Both the position numbers and the translations under genes were made by a program. Of a DNA stretch of 7,634 nt, positions 1-5,455 are shown in pieces. Source of the stretch: Rubrobacteraceae bacterium (lineage in GTDB: Bacteria > Actinomycetota > Rubrobacteria > Rubrobacterales > Rubrobacteraceae); NCBI GenBank assembly GCA_029240775.1, contig JARDZQ010000068.1, positions 1 through 7,634 on the forward strand. Reading direction: 5' to 3'. Numbering within the stretch: the first letter of the stretch is position 1; each line of letters starts with the position of its first letter. Under the pieces are notes generated by a model. That model was given only the letters and a program-made list of their open reading frames with translations. It made no database searches and had not been told where the DNA came from.

Positions 1-10
1 CCAACCGTGC

Positions 11-418
11 CTAGAACTCCACTAGGCTGGCTGTCCCTTCGAGCGCCACCGCTTCGTAGGTCTGCAGCTGTCCCTCGACAAGGCCAGGGCCACCGATGCT
101 GGTGCGATGGGTTGTCAGGATCGCCAGGGTCGAAAGGGGGCTCTCGTTCCCCTCGTTGAGGTTGATCTGCGGCACCAGCAGGGTCAGCGTGAGCGTATGG
201 AGGTCGTGAATCACCTCCAAGGTTACGGTTACCAGCGTGCCGATCTCGGTCTCCAGCGAGCGAATATCGTCCCCGGTGACGTTCACATCACGCTGCTGGT
301 CTTGGTAGTGAAACTGCGCCTGACCTGTGATGCTGGTTGTGGAGTGCGTGATCTGTGTATACTCGCCCGCAAGCTCGAAGTGGTTCGGCTGAGTCGACTC
401 GTTACCTATTTCGGCCAT
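11..418 (-). CDS. Hypothetical protein, 135 aa, Thr-rich and probably beta-rich
   Basis: I do not recognise a named family. The protein is about 135 residues, with no signal peptide, no membrane helix and no cysteine. It is rich in Thr, Ile, Leu and Val in alternating patterns (for example TLVTVTLEVIHDLHTLTLTLLVP), which suggests a beta-sandwich or barrel. A Gly/Pro turn (GGPG) sits near residue 109. The frame is open upstream to a GTG at 481, but I chose the ATG at 416-418 because a GAGG SD (minus-strand sequence of 427-430) lies 8 bases before it, and the added 21 residues would have no SD. It is read away from the gene relics to its right and ends close to the window edge, so downstream partners are unseen. 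That it is a real gene is inferred from the SD and the regular hydrophobic pattern; function is unknown. Confidence 0.65.
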   Translation of the reverse strand: MAEIGNESTQPNHFELAGEYTQITHSTTSITGQAQFHYQDQQRDVNVTGDDIRSLETEIGTLVTVTLEVIHDLHTLTLTLLVPQINLNEGNESPLSTLAILTTHRTSIGGPGLVEGQLQTYEAVALEGTASLVEF

Positions 419-535
419 GCTTCCTACCTCGTCCCTGAACGCCCTCTGTGCCAAGCCGGCGGCAGATGCTGACACCATCACCGCCGGAGGAGCGGTGCCT
501 CATGCGCGCCCTCCTTTCCTCGTGCAACTCCTAGT

Positions 536-552
536 GGGAGGTCGCTCCTCCC
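536..552. repeat. Short GC hairpin GGGAGG-tcgct-CCTCCC
   Basis: A perfect 6-bp inverted repeat with a 5-base loop. There is no T-run on either side, so it is not a standard terminator. It lies upstream of the minus-strand hypothetical gene and just left of the transposase relic. It could be a regulatory hairpin or chance in GC-rich DNA. Confidence 0.3.
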
Positions 553-555
553 GCC

Positions 556-736
556 ATGCAAGCAGGTGACGATGAATTTGCGATGAATCGGCGGGTGATC
601 TGCCCAGCTGCTAACGTCCACGACCCCGGACGCTGCCACGAAGCGCTCAGGAAGAAGGGCATGGTCGAGCGCTCTCCTGACTCGCTACCGGCACCTGAAG
701 AGCCGCTACGAGCGGCGCGACGATCATCAAGCTTTC
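556..736 (+). pseudogene. Decayed IS5-like (DDE) transposase remnant
   Basis: Two stretches in different frames resemble parts of IS5-family DDE transposases. In the frame beginning at 556, ANVHDP (about 613-630) matches the Pro/Ala-Ala-Asn-Val-His-Asp motif near the second catalytic Asp, and GMVERS (658-675) resembles the VVERT/VERS motif carrying the catalytic Glu. One base later, from 677 to 736, the next frame reads LTRYRHLKSRYERRDDHQAF, which closely resembles the C-terminal LxRYRRLxxRYERRADIHxAF segment of these enzymes. The part between ANVHD and VERS is far shorter than in an intact protein, and about three residues are missing at the frame change, so this is an internally deleted, frameshifted relic. 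No terminal inverted repeats were identified. Assignment rests on motif memory, not a search; the C-terminal piece is the more secure. Confidence 0.5.
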
Positions 737-741
737 AGCGG

Positions 742-883
742 TCATGTTAGGCGTACCTGGCCGCCCTTACTGGGGTCCCAGACGTTCGTTCGCATGCGGT
801 GGGGGACGCGAGGATAACTCGCCGGGCGGGTACGTCTTTCCCCGCTCCAGGACGCAGACTTGAAGTCCGGCCTCGGCGAGGCG
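742..883 (-). pseudogene. N-terminal fragment of a GMC-type FAD oxidoreductase, frameshifted
   Basis: On the minus strand, from about 883 downwards, the frame reads RLAEAGLQVCVLERGKTYPPGE. This matches the second half of the FAD-binding Rossmann unit of GMC and cholesterol-oxidase-like flavoproteins (SRLAEAG.xVxVLERG, the Glu binding the FAD ribose). That frame then drifts into unrelated sequence (SSRPPPHANERLGPQ, stop near 767). The adjacent frame continues the homology as RMRTNVWDPSKGG from 798 and stops at 742-744, as expected after the FPRxP element of this family. A one-base shift near 800-812 therefore broke the gene. The preceding GxGxxG is missing because the frame joins a different fragment at about 883. 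Only about 45 residues of a protein normally near 500 remain. Almost certainly non-functional. Confidence 0.6.
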
Positions 884-1006
884 CTCGACGCCCATGTCCT
901 CCGCCACGTCCTGTCCCGTCGGCAAGCCCAACCTGCTCCCCCTCAGCAGGTTCCTCACGACCAGCACAGATGGCTCGCCAGGGTCGACGATCAGATGGAG
1001 GAGTCC
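884..1006 (-). pseudogene. Fragment resembling a bacterial haem peroxidase, fused in frame to the GMC relic
   Basis: The minus-strand frame with a GTG at 1078 reads, at its residues 41-64, VRNLLRGSRLGLPTGQD followed by VAEDMGVE. This resembles the RNLLRG...LGLPSGQxVARAMG segment of bacterial members of the animal-haem-peroxidase superfamily. Directly after it, without a stop, comes the GMC flavoprotein fragment, so the junction at about 883 joins two unrelated enzymes. Residues 1-25 (1004-1078) and the open frame further upstream, to a stop near 1150, are not assigned. No SD precedes the GTG convincingly. I read it as a deletion scar joining two decayed genes, not a true fusion enzyme. The peroxidase assignment rests on one motif and is less certain than the GMC assignment. 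Confidence 0.4.
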
Positions 1007-1093
1007 CTCGGCGCGCGTGGGGTCGAGCGCGGCTTGCTCGGCCTCTTCCCGGCGGCCCGCCTCTGCGAGCCTTAGCACCGTACCTCTTAATTG

Positions 1094-1106
1094 CCGGAGC
1101 GTCCGG
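1094..1106. promoter_or_regulatory. Inverted repeat CCGGA-gcg-TCCGG upstream of the TMEM175-like gene
   Basis: A perfect 5-bp inverted repeat with a 3-base centre, about 96 bases before the GTG at 1202 and about 48 bases before a TAGACT -10-like box. It could be an operator, but such repeats are common in GC-rich DNA. Confidence 0.2.
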
Positions 1107-1153
1107 ACAAAGACAGTCTCTCGCCTTCTGAACGGATGGAACCGTCGCTACTC

Positions 1154-1159
1154 TAGACT
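1154..1159 (+). promoter_or_regulatory. Candidate -10 box (TAGACT) for the TMEM175-like gene
   Basis: TAGACT fits the TAnnnT actinobacterial -10 pattern and would give a leader of about 35 bases before the SD and GTG at 1202. No good -35 hexamer is visible at 17-18 bases, so the call is weak. Confidence 0.25.
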
Positions 1160-1201
1160 GACATATGTGCTGGGCACGGGCATCGGAGGGAAGGAGTAAC
1201 C

Positions 1202-1789
1202 GTGACAGAAGCGGCAGAAAGAAGCCCTGAAGCGGGCAGGGATAGGGACCGCATAGTCAACCTCAGCGACGGGGTCTTCGCCATCGCCATAACCCTGCTC
1301 GTGCTCGACATTCGGGTGCCCGACATACCCGAGGGAATGGTCGCCTCGGAGCTGCCCGCCGCCCTGTTGTCCCTATGGCCGAAGTACCTGGGCTACGTCC
1401 TGAGCTTCGCGGTGATAAGCACCTTCTGGATCGTCCACCACAGCATCTTCCGTCCCATAAGGGAATACGACAGGGGCCTCCTCTACCTCAACTTCCTGTT
1501 CCTGATGTTCGTGGCGTTCGTCCCGTTCCCCACCTCGCTGCTCGGCGAATACGGCGACCACCAGTTACCCGTGGCCATCTACGCTTGCGCCCTCGCCATA
1601 GGCAGACTGCTCTTGACGGCCATCCACTGGTACTCGACGAGAGACGACCGCCTGGTCGGCGAGCCTCAAGACCCTGGGGAGGTGCGCTTCTACCTGATCC
1701 GAGGCTTGGCGATGCCCGTTATCTTCCTGCTCTCGATAGGCGTATCTTTCTTCAGCGTCGGCGCCGTGATCTGGTCCTGGGTGGTTTGA
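1202..1789 (+). CDS. TMEM175-family (DUF1211) integral membrane protein, putative cation channel
   Basis: The 195-residue protein has the hallmark of the bacterial TMEM175/DUF1211 family. Residues 17-36 read RIVNLSDGVFAIAITLLVLD, matching the conserved RxxxFSDGVxAIxxTLLVL of helix 1, here with Leu21 in place of the usual Phe. Hydrophobic segments follow at about 53-83 (ending FWIVHHSIF, a family-typical Trp/His stretch), 91-114 (NFLFLMFVAFVPFPTSLLG), 121-145 and 166-195, consistent with about six helices in the inner membrane. Characterised bacterial relatives are potassium-permeable channels that assemble as tetramers; that this one conducts K+ is inferred. The start is GTG: AAGGAG at 1191-1196 lies 5 bases upstream. 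It stands alone, with gene relics upstream and a convergent gene downstream. It looks intact and of normal family length. Confidence 0.85.
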   Translation: MTEAAERSPEAGRDRDRIVNLSDGVFAIAITLLVLDIRVPDIPEGMVASELPAALLSLWPKYLGYVLSFAVISTFWIVHHSIFRPIREYDRGLLYLNFLFLMFVAFVPFPTSLLGEYGDHQLPVAIYACALAIGRLLLTAIHWYSTRDDRLVGEPQDPGEVRFYLIRGLAMPVIFLLSIGVSFFSVGAVIWSWVV

Positions 1790-1971
1790 TCGTGGTAGAC
1801 GCCGTCGTTCTCCGCAGGAGGGGACCCCGGTAGCGGAAGCGCACTAGGGCCAGGCCGAGACATCCGACCCGATAAATACACCTGGATGGGGACTTCGCAT
1901 GGCAAACGTCGGACATGGCGACCATGCACACATCGAAGTGGCGCACGTACGATGAGGTTGCGCGGGCGCCC

Positions 1972-1995
1972 CCGACCTCGAAGGCTAGAGGTCGG
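1972..1995. terminator. Stem-loop CCGACCTC-(8)-GAGGTCGG, possible terminator
   Basis: A perfect 8-bp stem with loop gaaggcta, roughly 150 bases beyond the aldo/keto reductase stop and 180 bases beyond the TMEM175-like stop. No T-run follows on either strand, so it would be a non-canonical terminator of the kind often proposed in high-GC bacteria, or an mRNA-stabilising hairpin. Confidence 0.3.
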
Positions 1996-2100
1996 TGCTC
2001 TTGGCCGTCCGAGAACTGCTCTTCGGCCCCTCGCGCTCGCTTGCCCCGCGCTTCCCCGTCGGGGCTTCAGCGTGCCCTCAGAGGGGCGGAGGTAACTCGA

Positions 2101-2110
2101 CCCGGCCGGG
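2101..2110. repeat. 10-bp palindrome CCCGGCCGGG
   Basis: A self-complementary 10-mer 33 bases past the aldo/keto reductase stop codon. As RNA it folds poorly because it has no loop; it may be a chance GC palindrome or part of the 3' end of that transcript. Confidence 0.2.
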
Positions 2111-2142
2111 CTTCCTCGAGAACCCCTATGGTGCGTACGAGG

Positions 2143-3201
2143 CTAAGACCAGTCGTTCAGACGCGAACCCAGCAGTGGCAGGTCGGCCGGACCGAGACGG
2201 TCGGAGGCGGTCTTGGCCTGGTGCCAGAAGGGGTAGATCAGGGGCGGCGCGCTCGCCCCGTCCAGGCGTCGGCGCTCCTCCTCGGAGAGGACGAGCTCGG
2301 CGGCCTTCAGGTTGTCGGCGAGCTGTTCGTCGGTGCGCGCCCCTACTATGACCGAGGCCACCCCCGGTCTGCCGAGCAGCCACGAGAGTGCCACCTGCGC
2401 CGCGGACACGCCCCGGGCCTCCGCGACCTCGACTAGCACGTCCACGATGTCGTAGAGCTTGTCCTGGTCGCGCACCGGGGGCTCGTCCCAACCCTCCAGG
2501 TGCCTACCCTCCTGGGCGTCATCGTCGCGCCGGTATTTCCCTGAGAGCAGGCCGCCTGCCAGCGGGCTCCACACAAGGATGGAACATTCCTGGTCTATGG
2601 CGATAGGCACCAGCTCGTACTCTGCCTCCCTGGCCTGCAGGGTGTAGTGGATCTGCTGGCTCACGTAGCGCTGCAGCCCGAGCCTCTCGGAGACGCCCAG
2701 GGCCTTCATGAGCTGCCAGCCGGAGTAGTTGGAGGAGCCCACGTAGCGTACCTTGCCGCTCCTCACGAGGGTATCCAGCGCCTCGAGCGTCTCCTCAAGC
2801 GGTGTGAGGCCGTCCCACTCGTGGACCTGGTAGAGGTCGATGTGGTCGGTGCCGAGCCGCTTCAGGCTCTGCTCGCACTGGCGGACGATGTGGTGGCGGG
2901 ACAGGCCGGAGTCGTTGGGACCTTCTCCTGCGGGCATACGGACCTTGGTCGCGAGGAGCAGGTCATCTCGGCGACCCTTGATCGCCTCCCCGAGTATCTC
3001 CTCAGACTCTCCATCGGAGTAGATGTCGGCGGTGTCGAAGAGGTTGACGCCCGCCTCCAGGCACATGTCGACCTGCCTCCTGGCCCCTGCGACGTCGGTG
3101 GAGCCGACCTTCCCGAAGGCGCCTCGCCCGCCGAAGGTCATCGTGCCGAGGGTGAGAGAAGAGACCAACAGTCCCGAGCGCCCCAGCTTGCGGTATTCCA
3201 A
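2143..3201 (-). CDS. Aldo/keto reductase, NADPH-dependent (Tas/YajO-like group)
   Basis: The 352-residue protein is a typical (beta/alpha)8 aldo/keto reductase that reduces carbonyl groups with NAD(P)H in the cytoplasm. The N-terminus MEYRKLGRSGLLVSSLTLGT is the family's opening strand. The catalytic tetrad is complete: Asp56 and Tyr61 (FDTADIYSDG), Lys86 (LLATKV) and His127 (YQVHEWD). SSNYSGW (156-162), SPLAGGLLSGKY (212-223) and the cofactor loop VIVGARTDEQLADNL (284-298, with Arg289, Gln293 and Asn297) are all present. Length is normal for the group. The start is TTG at 3199-3201; CCTCCC at 3207-3212 gives GGGAGG on the minus strand 5 bases away, so the TTG is well supported. A 15-bp palindrome lies 24 bases before the start. 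The gene is monocistronic by layout. The substrate cannot be told from sequence. Confidence 0.93.
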   Translation of the reverse strand: MEYRKLGRSGLLVSSLTLGTMTFGGRGAFGKVGSTDVAGARRQVDMCLEAGVNLFDTADIYSDGESEEILGEAIKGRRDDLLLATKVRMPAGEGPNDSGLSRHHIVRQCEQSLKRLGTDHIDLYQVHEWDGLTPLEETLEALDTLVRSGKVRYVGSSNYSGWQLMKALGVSERLGLQRYVSQQIHYTLQAREAEYELVPIAIDQECSILVWSPLAGGLLSGKYRRDDDAQEGRHLEGWDEPPVRDQDKLYDIVDVLVEVAEARGVSAAQVALSWLLGRPGVASVIVGARTDEQLADNLKAAELVLSEEERRRLDGASAPPLIYPFWHQAKTASDRLGPADLPLLGSRLNDWS

Positions 3202-3225
3202 TGGATCCTCCCTACGTTGGCGTGG

Positions 3226-3240
3226 GTGCTAGCCTAGCAC
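3226..3240. promoter_or_regulatory. 15-bp perfect palindrome GTGCTAG-c-CTAGCAC, putative operator
   Basis: A 7-bp inverted repeat around one central base in the divergent region, 24 bases before the aldo/keto reductase start. On the minus strand it contains TAGGCT (3231-3236), a possible -10 box, so a dimeric repressor bound here would block the promoter. No -35 match is clear. The regulator is not in the window. Confidence 0.35.
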
Positions 3241-3283
3241 GTCCAGATCGGTAAGCGCTCCTCCCTGCATCCCCTTCTCTAGC

Positions 3284-3289
3284 TAGAAT
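3284..3289 (+). promoter_or_regulatory. Candidate -10 box (TAGAAT) for the small plus-strand gene
   Basis: TAGAAT fits TAnnnT and lies 42 bases before the GTG at 3332. No -35 hexamer is evident. Transcription starting near 3296 would put the only SD-like sequence (GAGAGGAGA, 3295-3304) almost at the 5' end of the RNA. Confidence 0.25.
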
Positions 3290-3331
3290 GGTGCGAGAGA
3301 GGAGACCTCCACCGTAGCCGACTACACGCGC

Positions 3332-3625
3332 GTGTACACTACAGATGTTTCGTCCTCCGAGATACTGGACACGGCGGAGGCCTACCTGGTCGGCCTCAGG
3401 GGCTTCAGCGTACCCTTGGGCCACGAACCCACGCCAAACTCCGCCGAGTTCCACCTGCGAGGCGGTCTGCTGGGGGCGCTGGTCGGTGGCCACCCCACCG
3501 CGCGCCTGACCGCCGAGGAGCGCGGCGCGAAGACCCGGCTGACCATCACCACCAACCGCGAGCAGTTGCTGGAGGCCCTGGACGCGTGGGCTTCGAGGGA
3601 ACTGGGGGCGACGACCATCGGTTGA
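3332..3625 (+). CDS. Small hypothetical protein, 97 aa, start uncertain
   Basis: I do not recognise the family. The 97-residue product looks soluble and mixed alpha/beta: a first helix (SSEILDTAEAYLVGLRGF), a glycine-rich strand-turn-strand (EFHLRGGLLGALVGGHP), an Arg/Thr-rich strand pair (ARLTAEERGAKTRLTITTN) and a last helix (EQLLEALDAWASREL). This could be a small ligand-binding or oligomerising domain; that is inference. The first standard start codon is GTG at 3332, but no SD precedes it closely. The frame is open upstream to a stop at 3284-3286, and AGGAGA (3299-3304) is correctly spaced for a GTA codon at 3314, which would add six residues (VADYTR). The gene follows the divergent promoter region and is not clearly in an operon. 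Confidence 0.6.
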   Translation: MYTTDVSSSEILDTAEAYLVGLRGFSVPLGHEPTPNSAEFHLRGGLLGALVGGHPTARLTAEERGAKTRLTITTNREQLLEALDAWASRELGATTIG

Positions 3626-3761
3626 CTTAGCGAGAGACTACGGTGGAAGAACCGGCGAGTACCAGGTCTTCGTCCGTGGCCTCGTGTTGCCACGGGAGTT
3701 CATGCCCCCTCTCCCGACTGTACCCCGACAGCTTTACGCGCCCTGGAAAAGAGATAGCGGA

Positions 3762-3771
3762 AGGAATTCCT
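3762..3771. repeat. 10-bp palindrome AGGAATTCCT
   Basis: A perfect palindrome in the 215-base convergent gap between the small hypothetical gene and the ABM-domain gene. No T-run terminator and no convincing gene is visible in this gap; a 62-codon frame from 3643 has no SD and unprotein-like composition. Confidence 0.2.
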
Positions 3772-3840
3772 AACCTTCATGGGGCGGCAGATAGGCCTCC
3801 GAGCATCCTCGCCATACGGCCCGACCTCTAAGAGAGCGAG

Positions 3841-4431
3841 CTAGTCGCGATCCGGGTAGAGCCAGAAGGAGAACAAGCGCGTCATGCGCGGCATGATCAC
3901 GTAGGTCATAAGCGTCACCATCACCGCCGTAAAGACAAGCGTGCGCACCAGCGTGGGGAGCAAATTCAGCCACTGGCCCAACAGCGAGAAGATGACGGCC
4001 ACGACCGGGAAGACCGCAAGCCAGGTCACAATGGCCATCTTGTAGCGGGGGGGCGCCGGTTCGGCTGGCTTGGAGGGCAACGTGAACCAAGTCTCGAGGC
4101 CCGTGAGGACGTGGACCTTCTCTTTCTCGTGCAGTAGGGGCCTGGACCTGCGGAGCCAGCGCTTGCGCTCCTCGGAGTTCTCCCAGGCGTGCAGGTTGCT
4201 CGCGTGGTCGAACCGGAAGACGATCTTGTACTCGTCGTCGTCGGGATCGTCGCTGGGACGCAGCACCTCCGAGCCGAGGTATCCTGGGAACTCGTTCGCA
4301 GCGGCGAGGATGCCCATGACCCATTCCTCGAACTCCGCCTCGCGCCCGGGCTTCACCCGCCTGGAGGCGACCGCCGTAACGGGTGGGTCGTCTCCCTGAG
4401 CAAGGTCTCGATCTTCGGCGTACTCGTCCAT
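3841..4431 (-). CDS. ABM-domain (antibiotic biosynthesis monooxygenase-like) protein with two C-terminal membrane helices
   Basis: The 196-residue protein has two parts. Residues about 16-118 form a dimeric ferredoxin-like ABM domain: VTAVASRRVKPGREAEFEEW, then FPGYLGSEVLRPSD, KIVFRFDHASNLHAWENSEERKRW and an end strand LTGLETWF. Residues about 133-152 and 160-180 are hydrophobic helices (TWLAVFPVVAVIFSLLGQWL and LVRTLVFTAVMVTLMTYVIM), followed by PRMTRLFSFWLYP. This layout, with PPRYKMAIVTWL leading into the membrane part, is that of a known group of membrane-attached ABM proteins (COG3224-like) of unproven function. The name does not show that it makes antibiotics or is an oxygenase. The frame is open to 4695, but I chose the ATG at 4429-4431: GGGAG lies 8 bases upstream (4440-4444 on the minus strand), and the domain begins soon after. 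It is divergent from the methyltransferase relic. Confidence 0.85.
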   Translation of the reverse strand: MDEYAEDRDLAQGDDPPVTAVASRRVKPGREAEFEEWVMGILAAANEFPGYLGSEVLRPSDDPDDDEYKIVFRFDHASNLHAWENSEERKRWLRRSRPLLHEKEKVHVLTGLETWFTLPSKPAEPAPPRYKMAIVTWLAVFPVVAVIFSLLGQWLNLLPTLVRTLVFTAVMVTLMTYVIMPRMTRLFSFWLYPDRD

Positions 4432-4672
4432 GGCGGTCGCTCCCGGAAGGTTGTTGTAGGGATCATTAAACCTTAGGCACTTGGAATAAACCACATGAGT
4501 GGTGGCAAGCGTCCCTCTGGGGAGGATGCGGGTGGAGAGGGCGTGAGGCAGATTCTGATCTTGGCGAGGTCTTGGGCGCACGGTAATGCACGAAGCTCCG
4601 GACACATGGAACCTGGGGCGCTCTGCTATATTGGCCCCTACGTCAAGAAGAGCACGGCGAGGAGCTCCGCAC
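4432..4672. promoter_or_regulatory. Divergent intergenic region with candidate promoters
   Basis: This 241-base gap should hold promoters for both neighbours. On the minus strand, an AT-rich stretch near 4460-4490 has TTTAAT (about 4465-4470) with TTTATT about 15 bases upstream, a poor but possible pair for the ABM gene. On the plus strand, TATATT at 4627-4632 could be the -10 box of the methyltransferase relic, with no clear -35. No coding frame here is convincing. Confidence 0.3.
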
Positions 4673-5405
4673 ATGCACACCAATCCTTTCGCCACCGAGG
4701 CTGCCCAGTATGCTCACCTGCGCCCCACCTATCCCAACGAGTTGTTCACCTTCTTGTCGACTACCGTGGCTTCGCGCGAGGTGGCCTGGGACTGCGCGAC
4801 GCGTAACGGCCAGGCGGCGACGCATCTGACGCGGTACTTCGAACGGGTCATAGCCACCGACGAGAGCGCGGAGATGACCGACCAGGCCCCCGCGAGCCGC
4901 GGATCGAATACCGGGTCGCCGAGGCGGAGGATTCGGGCGTCGACGCCCGCTCCGTGGACCTGGTTACGGTGGCTTCCGCGATCCACTGGTTCGACCTGGG
5001 CAGGTTCTACGCGGAGGTCCGCCGCGTCTTGAGGCCGGGAGGGGTAATAGCCGCCTGGACTTACTACTCTCCCGTGTTCGGTAACGACATAGACGCCATC
5101 ATCGAGCGCCTGGCACATGACGTGCTCGCCAATTATTGGGACTCTCGCCTGCACTACGTTGTGGACGAGTTCCATGACCTGCCCTTCCCGTTCGAGCCGA
5201 TCAACGCGCCACCTTTTCGGACTGAGATGAGGTGGGACATGGAGGACCTTCTCGGCTACTTCGAGACGTGGTCTTCTTCGGTGAAGTACCGCGAGGTGAC
5301 GGGCACCCATCCGACGGACGTGATAAAGGGAGACTTGGCGCGGGTATGGGGAGACCCCGAACAGAAGAAGGATCTGCACTTTACATGCGCCTCGGGCGAG
5401 TGTAA
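4673..5405 (+). pseudogene. Class I SAM-dependent methyltransferase, broken by two frameshifts
   Basis: The relic covers a whole small-molecule methyltransferase of about 245 residues. Translation would start at ATG 4673 with GAGGAG at 4659-4664. The N-terminus (FATEAAQYAHLRPTYPNELF) and AWDCATRNGQAATHL motif I, then ERVIATDESAEM, are in the first frame. After a C5 run at 4887-4891 homology jumps to the next frame (RIEYRVAEAEDSG, then VDLVTVASAIHWFDLGRFY and RVLRPGGVIAAW), as if one C had been lost from a run of six. Near 5371-5376 it jumps again: the last frame gives SALYMRLGRV and stops at 5403-5405, like the usual C-terminus. Motif I, normally DCGTGNGQ, has Ala and Arg in place of two glycines that contact SAM. 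Together these point to a dead gene, though assembly error could explain a frameshift. Substrate unknown. Confidence 0.75.
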
Positions 5406-5455
5406 GCGGCACGCATCGAAGCACGCAAGACAGAGGGCTCGGAAAGGGGGCGAAA

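Larger units (their letters stand above)
1790..2142. other. Convergent intergenic region with hairpins, no gene seen
   Basis: These 353 bases lie between two convergent stop codons. The open frames here do not resemble any protein I know and lack an SD. What stands out is secondary structure: an 8-bp stem at 1972-1995, CCCC-gtc-GGGG at 2054-2064, and the palindrome CCCGGCCGGG at 2101-2110. These may end transcription from both sides, though none has a T-run. Confidence 0.5.

Noticed and set aside
1202..3201. A potassium channel gene beside an aldo/keto reductase, recalling animal Kv-beta subunits
   Set aside because: The genes are convergent with separate promoters, TMEM175 is unrelated to Kv channels, and nothing in the sequence suggests a complex.
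2647..3237. 196-codon plus-strand open frame opposite the aldo/keto reductase
   Set aside because: It is the mirror of an intact enzyme with a full catalytic tetrad, and has no SD or family features.
3643..3831. 62-codon plus-strand frame in the convergent gap
   Set aside because: No SD, unprotein-like composition and no similarity that I recognise.
4887..4891. Programmed frameshifting at the C5 run in the methyltransferase
   Set aside because: A second shift near the 3' end and the damaged SAM loop make decay simpler; no stimulatory structure or slippery heptamer is evident.
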